DNA of 11,110 nucleotides from DAOVIY01 sp964441595 (GTDB taxonomy: Bacteria; Patescibacteriota; Minisyncoccia; UBA6257): positions 1 through 11,110 of the forward strand of contig CAYTXM010000018.1 in assembly GCA_964441595.1 (NCBI GenBank), written 5' to 3'. Positions within the stretch are counted from its first letter, which is position 1. Every line of letters starts with the position of its first letter. Shown here piece by piece: positions 1-5,239 of the stretch. Under the pieces are notes generated by a model, which saw only the letters and a list, made by a program, of their open reading frames with translations, had not been told where the DNA came from and searched no databases. The translations under genes were made by a program, and so were the position numbers.

Positions 1-170
1 GTTCCAGCATATTTCTCATAAGGTACTTCCAAATAAACATATATTTCTTCTATTATATCTTCTTCATCAAGTTGAAACTCAGGCCCAACAATACCACTGC
101 AGGAAGTAAAAAGAAAAAAAATAATAATTATCAGAAATAAGATTAAACTCGGCTTTCTTGCCACTTTCAT
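1..170 (-). CDS. Putative lipoprotein, N-terminal part (runs off left edge)
   Basis: The first 56 codons of a minus-strand gene are visible. They start at ATG 168-170, eight bases after a strong AGGAGG Shine-Dalgarno sequence. The protein begins with a basic segment (K2, R5, K6), then a hydrophobic stretch at about residues 9-22, then an FTSC box with the candidate lipidated cysteine at residue 24. After the cysteine the chain turns acidic (LDEEDIIEE). This pattern fits a type II signal peptide and a surface-anchored lipoprotein; position -3 of the lipobox is Phe instead of the usual Leu. No catalytic domain is visible in the fragment, so no function is assigned. It has its own promoter at 247-275. 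Confidence is good for a real gene and moderate for lipidation. Confidence 0.75.
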   Translation of the reverse strand, partial: MKVARKPSLILFLIIIIFFLFTSCSGIVGPEFQLDEEDIIEEIYVYLEVPYEKYAG

Positions 171-246
171 TCTTTCCGCCTCCTCTTTTCTTTAAAAATT
201 TTAAAATTTTAAGGTGCTATGCTCAATCATGTTCAAAACTACTCTA

Positions 247-275
247 ATCATATACCTTTTCTCCCGTTCTGTCAA
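247..275 (-). promoter_or_regulatory. Sigma70-type promoter for the lipoprotein gene
   Basis: On the minus strand there is TTGACA (270-275), a 17-base spacer and TATGAT (247-252). The -35 is a perfect consensus and the -10 matches five of six positions. The predicted start near 240 gives a leader of about 70 nt ending in the strong Shine-Dalgarno of the lipoprotein gene. This is the best-looking promoter in the window by consensus match. Its -35 overlaps the end of the hairpin at 274-300. Confidence 0.6.
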
Positions 276-300
276 GCCAAATAAAAAAATCACTTGGCTT
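274..300. other. Hairpin between the exchanger gene and the lipoprotein promoter
   Basis: A perfect 7-bp inverted repeat (AAGCCAA/TTGGCTT) flanks a 13-base loop immediately after the stop codon of the exchanger gene. Read on the minus strand it lies where a terminator is expected, but the U-run sits in the loop and the stem is followed by TTGACA-type promoter sequence. Read on the plus strand it is followed by TTATTTT, yet no plus-strand gene leads into it. It may be a weak terminator, or a structure insulating the two minus-strand units. Confidence 0.3.
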
Positions 301-1269
301 TTATTTTACCAAAATCTCAATCACCACAAAAGCAATATAAAGCAAAAACAAAATCACTGCCTCTTTTTTTGTAATCTTTCCCTGTCTTCTGGTAAAAATA
401 TAGAAAACTATTGCCGAAATTATTAAAAAGACTCTGGCAACGGCAAAAGGCGTAAAATTAGGAACTATAATTGGAGAAATCAAAGCAACTATGCCTAAAA
501 CTAAAGTAGCGGGCATAATAACCGCGCCCATTAAATTTCCTAAAATCATTTCTGTTTTCCCGGCTTTGGCTGACGCAATAGCAAAACGAATCTCCGGCAA
601 AGTATTGCCTAATCCTACAATCAAAATCCCAATAATAGGCAATGAAATATTCAAAGCCACTGCAAAAAATTTAGCACTTTGCACTATACCTTCTGCCGAT
701 ATTAAAAGAAAAAATATTGATAAGATCACCAACGCTAAATCTTTTATAAACACTTTGAATTCTTTTAAAATATTTGGGACTTGCTTTCCGCCATTTTCAG
801 AAAGATCTCTAAATCTTTCTTTATTAAAAATAAGCCAAAGAATATAAAAAACAAAAATGGAAAGTAGTATTAATCCATCACCTCTTCCTAATACACCGTC
901 CCATATCAAAAGCAAAGGCAAAATAGCAACAAAAGTTGTAAATAAAGCGCTTCTTTCCAAAATTTTACCTTTAGTTGGAATCACATTTTTTCCAATTAGA
1001 ACAGCCAAGGTCACTGCCAACGTTAAATCAATTAAATTACCACCCACTATCTCCCCAAAAGAAAGCTGAGGAACTTTATGAATTGCCGAACTAATCCCTA
1101 CAAAAAGGTTTGGTATAGAACTGGCCAAAGCCATTACAAAAAAAGCAATGATAAATTCCCTCCAGCGCAAAAATCTACCAATTCTTTTTAATCCGTCAAT
1201 CAGCCAATTGGCTGAAAGATAAAGAATGTAACAACAAACTATAAAAACTAAAATATGAAACCAAAGCAT
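301..1269 (-). CDS. CaCA-family Na+/Ca2+-type cation exchanger, inner membrane, diverged ion site
   Basis: This 322-residue protein consists almost wholly of hydrophobic segments (about ten). It shows the two inverted alpha-repeats of the calcium/cation antiporter superfamily: ALASSIPNLFVGISS at about 47-61 with GEIVGGNLIDL at 72-82, and GLGNTLPEIRFAIAS at about 219-233 with LGNLMGA at 243-249. The family exchanges cations across the cytoplasmic membrane, often Na+ or H+ against Ca2+. Compared with the archaeal NCX_Mj ion site as I remember it, the first-repeat Glu is Asn54 and the Asn at position 81 is Asp. The second-repeat Glu is kept (E226), but the matching Asp position is Pro253. Substrate is therefore uncertain. 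It starts 21 bases after ispE stops and probably shares its transcript. No clear Shine-Dalgarno is seen. Confidence 0.87.
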   Translation of the reverse strand: MLWFHILVFIVCCYILYLSANWLIDGLKRIGRFLRWREFIIAFFVMALASSIPNLFVGISSAIHKVPQLSFGEIVGGNLIDLTLAVTLAVLIGKNVIPTKGKILERSALFTTFVAILPLLLIWDGVLGRGDGLILLSIFVFYILWLIFNKERFRDLSENGGKQVPNILKEFKVFIKDLALVILSIFFLLISAEGIVQSAKFFAVALNISLPIIGILIVGLGNTLPEIRFAIASAKAGKTEMILGNLMGAVIMPATLVLGIVALISPIIVPNFTPFAVARVFLIISAIVFYIFTRRQGKITKKEAVILFLLYIAFVVIEILVK

Positions 1270-1290
1270 ATAAATTTTAAAAATTAATAA

Positions 1291-2091
1291 TTAGTGAATA
1301 ATTTTATAAGTTTTATCAGACGGCTTACAAATATAAAAATTTCCTTTAAATCTTTCATCGATAAAATTATCTTTTGCCTTTAAAGCGTCTGCGTAAAAAT
1401 TGAATCCCGCAAACATTGTCGGTCCAGTACCTGACATACCACAATCATTTGATATTGAGGAAAGATAGGAATAAATTTCTTTGATACTCGGACAAATATT
1501 CTGTGCTAATTCAAAAAAATTCTTTTTCCGATCATATTGATCGAATAACGAATAAATTTCAGAAGTACTAATTTTTTGATCGGGTTTTGCCAAAACATAA
1601 AAATTGGCTGACTTCCTTTCTAATATATTCACTTTTTCTCCTATACCTTCAACTAAAGCTGTCCCTATATTATGTATAAAAAATGGTACATCACTCCCGA
1701 CTTGCATCCCTATTTTACAAATTGTATCAATACCTAAATTTAATTTAAAAAGATTATTTAATCCGATTAAAATTGCCGCCGCATCGCTGGATCCTCCACC
1801 TAGCCCGGCGCTCTCTGGGATATTTTTAGATAAATTAACAGCACATGATAATTTTCTTTTTACAAAATCATTCATTTTTTTCCACGCCTTTGTTATCAAA
1901 TTTTCTTCATTAGAACAATCAACTGGACTTTTCAAATAAAAACCATTTTCTGTTTTAGAAATTAAAAGCGTGTCGTGAAGATCAATTGCCTGAAATATTG
2001 AATTAATTTTATGATAACCATTAGGCAACTTATCTAAAATATCCAAAGTAAGATTGATTTTTGCGTAAGCTCTGATTTCTATTTTATGCAT
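1291..2091 (-). CDS. ispE: 4-diphosphocytidyl-2-C-methyl-D-erythritol kinase
   Basis: IspE uses ATP to phosphorylate CDP-methylerythritol at the 2-hydroxyl in the cytoplasmic MEP pathway to isopentenyl diphosphate. GHMP-kinase hallmarks are in order: AKINLTLDI near the N-terminus (K11, N13), the glycine-rich ATP loop PESAGLGGGSSDAAA at 92-106, GSDVPFF with the expected catalytic Asp134, and the C-terminal MSGTGPTMFA loop at 219-228. At 266 residues it is slightly shorter than the roughly 280 usual in other bacteria, but all motifs are intact. The ATG at 2091 gives the normal short lead into AKIN. A TATAAT lies 22 bases upstream of the start codon, implying a leader of only about 15 nt. No other MEP enzyme is in the window. 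The exchanger gene follows 21 bases downstream. Confidence 0.95.
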   Translation of the reverse strand: MHKIEIRAYAKINLTLDILDKLPNGYHKINSIFQAIDLHDTLLISKTENGFYLKSPVDCSNEENLITKAWKKMNDFVKRKLSCAVNLSKNIPESAGLGGGSSDAAAILIGLNNLFKLNLGIDTICKIGMQVGSDVPFFIHNIGTALVEGIGEKVNILERKSANFYVLAKPDQKISTSEIYSLFDQYDRKKNFFELAQNICPSIKEIYSYLSSISNDCGMSGTGPTMFAGFNFYADALKAKDNFIDERFKGNFYICKPSDKTYKIIH

Positions 2092-2113
2092 CTAATTAAT
2101 TTCTTTAATCTCC

Positions 2114-2141
2114 ATTATATTCTATCAATTTTTCAGTAAAG
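2114..2141 (-). promoter_or_regulatory. Candidate ispE promoter giving a very short leader
   Basis: On the minus strand a perfect TATAAT occupies 2114-2119. Possible -35 elements are imperfect: TTTACT with a 15-base spacer, CTTTAC with 16, or TCTTTA with 17. A start near 2107 would leave about 15 nt before the ispE ATG and would put the only GGAG sequence (about 2110-2113) upstream of the transcript. The element lies directly beyond the terminator at 2142-2181, which is the right place to restart transcription. Confidence 0.4.
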
Positions 2142-2181
2142 AAAAAAGACGATTATTTGGCTTATCAAATAATCGTCTTTT
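2142..2181 (-). terminator. Strong rho-independent terminator (end of candidate small RNA)
   Basis: Two perfect 16-base arms (2144-2159 and 2166-2181, AAAAGACGATTATTTG and its complement) enclose a six-base loop. On the minus strand the stem runs into TTTTTTCTTT, a good U-tract. No minus-strand protein gene ends just upstream of it, which is one reason to postulate an RNA gene between it and the promoter at 2403-2431. Confidence 0.8.
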
Positions 2182-2397
2182 ATTGAGTGAGAGCTCTTGC
2201 TTTTTTAAAAAATCTATTATTCAATTTTAAACGTCCAATTTTTCTAATATCTCTTGATGATGTTCTATATAAGGCCTTGTCTTGAAGAAAGCATATTTCT
2301 ATATTTCTTTGAGATAATACGTATATCCCATATTATACTAAATCTTTATCTTGAAGATTTAGATAAAACCAAGAGCCCTCTTTTTTCTTAAACCTTA
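2142..2397 (-). ncRNA. Candidate structured small RNA of about 255 nt, family not recognised
   Basis: Between the acyltransferase and ispE no credible protein gene exists, but the minus strand has the full layout of an RNA gene. There is a promoter at 2403-2431 (TTGACA, 17 bases, TAATCT with an upstream TG). There is an 11-bp long-range closing stem pairing 2370-2380 with 2189-2199; it contains a G-U pair in the minus-strand RNA that would be an A-C mismatch in the plus-strand RNA, so the minus strand is favoured. The strong terminator at 2142-2181 ends it. Inside, a 9-bp hairpin (CTAAATCTT/AAGATTTAG) and a 6-bp hairpin (GGGATA/TATCTC) can form, and TCTTCAAGA occurs twice, 69 bases apart. Size and a single closing stem near both ends resemble 6S RNA in layout only. 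I see no RNase P, tmRNA or SRP signature motifs. One reading frame on this strand is open for 50 codons but has no start codon. Confidence 0.45.
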
Positions 2398-2402
2398 TAT
2401 TT

Positions 2403-2431
2403 AGATTAGCATAGTCTTTTAATTTTGTCAA
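2403..2431 (-). promoter_or_regulatory. Promoter of the candidate small RNA
   Basis: On the minus strand TTGACA (2426-2431) is followed by a 17-base spacer and TAATCT (2403-2408), with TG one base before the -10 (extended -10). Transcription would start near 2396. It points away from the acyltransferase promoter at 2479-2507, so the two are divergent, with about 47 bases between the two -35 boxes. Confidence 0.6.
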
Positions 2432-2478
2432 GCCCTCAAATTACTATGGCAAAACAAACTATTTTTAAATACCGGCAT

Positions 2479-2507
2479 TTGACATTTATCTTGTTTAATT
2501 GTACAGT
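2479..2507 (+). promoter_or_regulatory. Promoter of the acyltransferase gene
   Basis: On the plus strand a perfect TTGACA (2479-2484) is followed by a 17-base spacer and TACAGT (2502-2507). A start near 2514 would give a leader of about 32 nt that contains the Shine-Dalgarno at 2532-2540. This is the only convincing plus-strand promoter seen. Confidence 0.6.
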
Positions 2508-2531
2508 TTCATAAATATTAATAGTCGCTTT

Positions 2532-2540
2532 AGGAGGTGA
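2532..2540 (+). promoter_or_regulatory. Shine-Dalgarno AGGAGGTGA that fixes the acyltransferase start
   Basis: AGGAGGTGA is a near-full complement of the 16S rRNA 3' end. The GTG at 2537-2539, which opens the longest frame, lies inside this element and so cannot be its start codon. The ATG at 2546-2548 is eight bases beyond the AGGAGG core and is the expected start. Confidence 0.85.
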
Positions 2541-2545
2541 TAAAA

Positions 2546-3259
2546 ATGGGTTCTTTGAAAATTATCTACTCTGTGGTTTTTCAATTTTATGGTTTGTTAT
2601 TTTATCTGCTGGTTCAAATTCTTTTCCGAATAAGGGTATATGGCAAGGGACATCTTTCCCTTTGGCAGAAACAGAATAATCTTGGTTGTGTTTTTGTGGC
2701 CCGTCACTTAAGCTGTTGGGATCCGGTACTTCTCGCAGCTGCTTTTTGGAAACTTCAACTTGAATATATGTTTTTATATAACAAAACAAAATATGTCGCC
2801 AAAGATAATTTAAGAACGCTTTTCAAATGCATTCCTTGCTTAAGTTCTTACGTTATTTTTATAAATCAGAAAAACACCAAAAAAGGCACTATAAAGAAAA
2901 TAATTAATCTTTTGAGGAAAGGCGTTAGTATAGTTATCTTTCCTGAAGGAACAGTCGTACCGAAATACAAAAAAATAGGAAGGTTGGTTAGCTTAGTTAT
3001 TGAACAAGTAGAAAAAATAACTAACCAAAAAATCACTATTTTCCCTATCAAGATTGATCCACAAGGACCTTGCGCTTACGGAAAACCCAAAGGAAATTGG
3101 TTAAATTATTTAAGCCGGAGAGTAAGGGTTTATTTGAAAATTGGTAACTCTGTTTCTATTAAGGATTTAGAAAAAATGCTTGGTGGTAATCAAGAAAACA
3201 AGAATGAAAAGAGAAAAGCCATAGTTGAAAAACTTTTAAACTTGGCTGATCAAATTTAA
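2546..3259 (+). CDS. PlsC-type lysophospholipid/glycerol-phosphate acyltransferase
   Basis: This 237-residue protein belongs to the LPLAT family, which transfers acyl chains to lysophosphatidic acid or related lysolipids at the inner face of the cytoplasmic membrane. A hydrophobic N-terminal segment at about 6-29 would anchor it. The catalytic HX4D block is RHLSCWDP (H54, D59). The acceptor-binding FPEGT block is at 132-136, followed by a basic stretch. In the block normally reading FIxR, the sequence is FINQ (105-108), so the usual Arg is missing. The tail after residue 205 is charged and probably helical. ATG 2546 was chosen over an in-frame GTG nine bases earlier because the latter is inside the Shine-Dalgarno. 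It is the only plus-strand gene, monocistronic, with its own promoter and terminator. True 1-acylglycerol-3-phosphate acyltransferase activity is likely but not proven. Confidence 0.88.
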   Translation: MGSLKIIYSVVFQFYGLLFYLLVQILFRIRVYGKGHLSLWQKQNNLGCVFVARHLSCWDPVLLAAAFWKLQLEYMFLYNKTKYVAKDNLRTLFKCIPCLSSYVIFINQKNTKKGTIKKIINLLRKGVSIVIFPEGTVVPKYKKIGRLVSLVIEQVEKITNQKITIFPIKIDPQGPCAYGKPKGNWLNYLSRRVRVYLKIGNSVSIKDLEKMLGGNQENKNEKRKAIVEKLLNLADQI

Positions 3260-3298
3260 AATCCTCTTATTTCTACAAAAAAGGAATGAGAGGATTTT
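3258..3298. terminator. Shared terminator between convergent acyltransferase and rarA
   Basis: Arms 3258-3273 and 3283-3298 form a 16-bp stem with two U-G pairs and a nine-base loop. On the plus strand the stem closes into a run of six T (3295-3300). On the minus strand it ends in GGATTTTAAATTT, a weaker U-tract. The stem begins at the end of the acyltransferase stop codon, and its far arm abuts the rarA stop codon (3299-3301), so one hairpin can serve both genes. Confidence 0.8.
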
Positions 3299-4507
3299 TT
3301 ATTCTAAATATTTTTTATCTTTTAATTCTTTTGGTAAATATTCTTGTTTCTCTTCATAATTATAATCAGGACTATATTTATATCCTTTGCCATATTCTAA
3401 ATCTTCCATTAATTTTGTCGGGGCATTGCGAATATGCAATGGCACTGGCAAATTTCCATATTTTCTTACATCTTCGGCAGCCTTTTCATAAGCAACGTAT
3501 AAATCATTTGATTTTTTGCACTTAGCCATATAAACAACTACCTGAGCCAATATGACATTACATTCTGGCATTCCTATAAAATGACAGGCCTGATAAGCGG
3601 CAACAGCTTGTTCTAATGCTTGAGAATTAGACAAACCTATATCTTCTGAAGCAAACCGTACAATTCTTCTAGCTACATATAAAGGATCTTCGCCTGCTTC
3701 CAACATTCTTGCTAACCAATACAAAGCAGCATTAGCATCAGATCCACGCATTGATTTATGTAATGCTGAAATTATATTATAATGCTCCTCACCATTTTTA
3801 TCATAAAACAAATTAGATTTCTGAAAAGCGTCTTTTACAATATCAAAAGTTATTTTATTTGAAATAGAAGAAGCGTACTCAAGAACATTAAGGGCAATCC
3901 TAGCATCTCCATTGCTCATTTCTGAAATTGTATCAATTATTTTATTTTCTATTTTTATATTTAATTTACCTAACCCTTTTTTCTTGTCTTTCAACGCTCT
4001 TTTAATAATTTCTGAAATTTGGAATTTATTAAGTTGTTTCAAGACAAAAACCCTGCAACGGGAAAGTAATGCTCCTATAACCTCAAAACTTGGATTTTCT
4101 GTTGTGGCTCCAATGAGCGTAATCAATCCTTGTTCAATATGAGGAAGTAATGCATCCTGCTGGGCTTTATTCCAACGATGAATTTCATCAATAAATAAAA
4201 TTGTCCTTTTTCCTAATCTTTTATTTTCCTCTGCCTCTTCTATCACTTCCCTCAAATCTTTTATCCCGCTTGAAACAGCGCTCATCTGCTTAAATTCAGA
4301 TTTAGTTTGTTTGGCAATGATGTAAGCTAAGGTTGTTTTGCCGCTTCCTGGCGGACCCCAAAAAATTATTGAAGGCAATTTATCAGATTCAATCGCCTGT
4401 TTTAATAATTTCCCTTTACCAATAATTTCTTCCTGGCCTAAAAAATCATCCAGACAATCTGGCCTCATTCTGTCAGCTAATGGCTTGTTTTTATCTATAA
4501 AATCCAT
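3299..4507 (-). CDS. rarA: Replication-associated recombination protein A (MgsA/WRNIP1 family AAA+ ATPase)
   Basis: RarA is a cytoplasmic AAA+ ATPase related to clamp-loader subunits that acts at stalled or damaged replication forks. Visible features are the N-terminal ADRMRP...LDDFLGQ signature (11-25), Walker A GPPGSGKT at 51-58, Walker B ILFIDE at 103-108 followed by IHRWNKAQQDALLPHIE, sensor-1 region GATTENPSF at 133-141, and the arginine-finger-like LLSRC at 148-151. The C-terminal half carries MRGSDANAALYWLARMLEAG and the RRIVRFASEDIGL segment typical of the family's tetramerisation domain. At 402 residues it is somewhat shorter than the roughly 425-450 of well-studied homologues but complete. 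It is transcribed alone: a terminator lies upstream (4543-4570), and an extended -10 ends seven bases before its ATG. Confidence 0.95.
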   Translation of the reverse strand: MDFIDKNKPLADRMRPDCLDDFLGQEEIIGKGKLLKQAIESDKLPSIIFWGPPGSGKTTLAYIIAKQTKSEFKQMSAVSSGIKDLREVIEEAEENKRLGKRTILFIDEIHRWNKAQQDALLPHIEQGLITLIGATTENPSFEVIGALLSRCRVFVLKQLNKFQISEIIKRALKDKKKGLGKLNIKIENKIIDTISEMSNGDARIALNVLEYASSISNKITFDIVKDAFQKSNLFYDKNGEEHYNIISALHKSMRGSDANAALYWLARMLEAGEDPLYVARRIVRFASEDIGLSNSQALEQAVAAYQACHFIGMPECNVILAQVVVYMAKCKKSNDLYVAYEKAAEDVRKYGNLPVPLHIRNAPTKLMEDLEYGKGYKYSPDYNYEEKQEYLPKELKDKKYLE

Positions 4508-4513
4508 ATTTAA

Positions 4514-4522
4514 ATTATATCA
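4514..4522 (-). promoter_or_regulatory. Extended -10 promoter directly before rarA (leaderless transcript predicted)
   Basis: On the minus strand TGATATAAT (4514-4522) is an extended -10 with a perfect TATAAT hexamer ending seven bases before the first base of the rarA ATG (4507). A normal start distance puts +1 on or within a base or two of the ATG. No Shine-Dalgarno precedes the ATG. The -35 region (about 4537-4542, TTACTG) is poor, as is common for extended -10 promoters. Confidence 0.5.
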
Positions 4523-4542
4523 TATAAATTTTATATCAGTAA

Positions 4543-4570
4543 TAAAAAAGAACGCCCTTTTAGGACGTTC
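4543..4570 (-). terminator. Terminator of the nuclease-GerMN-DUF167-DUF5652 operon
   Basis: On the minus strand the 8-bp stem GAACGTCC/GGGCGTTC (4563-4570 with 4550-4557) has one U-G pair and a five-base loop, and it is followed by TTTTTT (4544-4549). On the plus strand the same position is a C-A mismatch, so the element belongs to the minus strand. It lies 12 bases after the DUF5652 stop and just before the rarA promoter. Confidence 0.78.
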
Positions 4571-4582
4571 CTTACTTTATTT

Positions 4583-4849
4583 CTATTCTTCTATTTTTTC
4601 TTGTTGCTGCATTTCGATTTTTTCTTCTTTTTTCTCTATTATTCCTTTCTTTTTACTAAAAAAGAAAATGTAAATAATTTCCAGAATAGCCATTGTGTTT
4701 AATACCAATAATGCAATAAACCACCATTTATGTTCGTTCCTGGCAGCCTTCCAAAGAGCTACGCCTTTCCAAGGTAAAGTCCAGAGAAGAACTAACCAAA
4801 TAATCCATGAATTTGCTGACAAAGAACCTGTTAATAAAGATTGTGTCAT
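4583..4849 (-). CDS. DUF5652-family small membrane protein
   Basis: This 88-residue protein has two predicted transmembrane segments (about 14-32 and 42-63). The WKGVALWKAARN loop between them, followed by KWWFIALLVLNTMAILEIIYIFFF, is the recognisable signature of the DUF5652 family, common in Patescibacteria and of unknown function. The tail from 65 on is a charged KKKGIIEKKEEKIEMQQQEKIEE segment, probably a cytoplasmic helix or short coiled coil. It stops with TAG. It follows the basic microprotein by 23 bases, has no clear Shine-Dalgarno, and is the last gene before the terminator at 4543-4570. The family match is by pattern recall; no function is proposed. Confidence 0.8.
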   Translation of the reverse strand: MTQSLLTGSLSANSWIIWLVLLWTLPWKGVALWKAARNEHKWWFIALLVLNTMAILEIIYIFFFSKKKGIIEKKEEKIEMQQQEKIEE

Positions 4850-4872
4850 ATTTTTATAAAATTCAAATTAAT

Positions 4873-4998
4873 TTATTTTCGACCTTTTGCTTTTTTCTTA
4901 ATTGGTTTTATTCCAAATTTATGCGTCTTTTTACTCAATCTAGGCGGACGGCGTAATGGAGTATGTACTTTTCTTTTAATTTTAATTCCCTTTTTCAT
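4873..4998 (-). CDS. 41-residue, highly basic microprotein
   Basis: ATG 4996-4998 opens a 41-codon frame ending in TAA. About 18 of 41 residues are Lys or Arg and there is no acidic residue. It opens MKKGIKIKRK, carries LRRPPR in the middle and ends KKKAKGRK. The start lies four bases after the DUF167 stop codon, and the next gene begins 23 bases after its own stop, so it fills an otherwise empty slot in the operon and is probably coupled to its upstream neighbour. Charge and size suggest an RNA- or ribosome-associated peptide; it superficially recalls small ribosomal proteins such as bL34, but the family pattern does not fit. Function unknown. It is too short for common gene-calling cut-offs. 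Confidence 0.6.
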   Translation of the reverse strand: MKKGIKIKRKVHTPLRRPPRLSKKTHKFGIKPIKKKAKGRK

Positions 4999-5002
4999 AA
5001 AT

Positions 5003-5230
5003 TTATTTAATTTCTGGTATTGAAAAAACTTTATTTGTATGCCTAAATCCTTTAATTAATCTTATGTTTGATTCCGGAATTTTAAAATATTCTGCTAATA
5101 CTTTAATTGCTTCTTTATTTGCCTGACCTTGCAATGGCTTCACTTTTACTCTTATTTCAAAACTATCCTCGGATTTTTTAATTATCCCTCTCTTCTTTGA
5201 ATGCGAGAAAACCTTAACTTTAATTAACAT
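5003..5230 (-). CDS. DUF167 (YggU family) protein
   Basis: The 75-residue protein matches the small alpha/beta DUF167 fold. A first strand MLIKVKVFSHSKK leads to SFEIRVKVKPLQGQANKEAIKVLAEYF (23-49), where the family's (A/P)P..G.AN..... signature is seen as KPLQGQANKEA, followed by IPESNIRLIKG and a final strand. The family is widespread, including the E. coli YggU protein and a human homologue, but has no settled biochemical role. It starts nine bases after the GerMN gene stops and is followed four bases later by the basic microprotein, so it is clearly inside an operon. The length is slightly short compared with about 95 in many bacteria. Confidence 0.86.
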   Translation of the reverse strand: MLIKVKVFSHSKKRGIIKKSEDSFEIRVKVKPLQGQANKEAIKVLAEYFKIPESNIRLIKGFRHTNKVFSIPEIK

Positions 5231-5239
5231 TAATATATT

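Noticed and set aside
491..1069. Plus-strand open frames (491-847 and 857-1069) within the exchanger gene
   Set aside because: They are antisense shadows of a clear membrane-transporter gene; their Lys/Pro/Ser-rich translations match no family and no plus-strand promoter or Shine-Dalgarno precedes them.
1604..1939. Plus-strand open frame opposite ispE
   Set aside because: The ispE motifs on the minus strand are complete, so this frame is an antisense shadow.
2180..2400. tRNA, tmRNA, RNase P RNA or SRP RNA in the large gap
   Set aside because: No cloverleaf, CCA end, tmRNA tag frame, or conserved RNase P/SRP core sequence was found by eye; only generic RNA-gene layout is supported.
2562..3051. 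Minus-strand open frames inside the acyltransferase
   Set aside because: The plus-strand gene has HX4D and FPEGT motifs, a strong Shine-Dalgarno and a promoter; the antisense frames have none of these.
4841..5023. Plus-strand 60-codon hydrophobic open frame
   Set aside because: It is antisense to the basic microprotein and adjoining genes; the Phe/Leu-rich translation is just the complement of Lys-rich codons.
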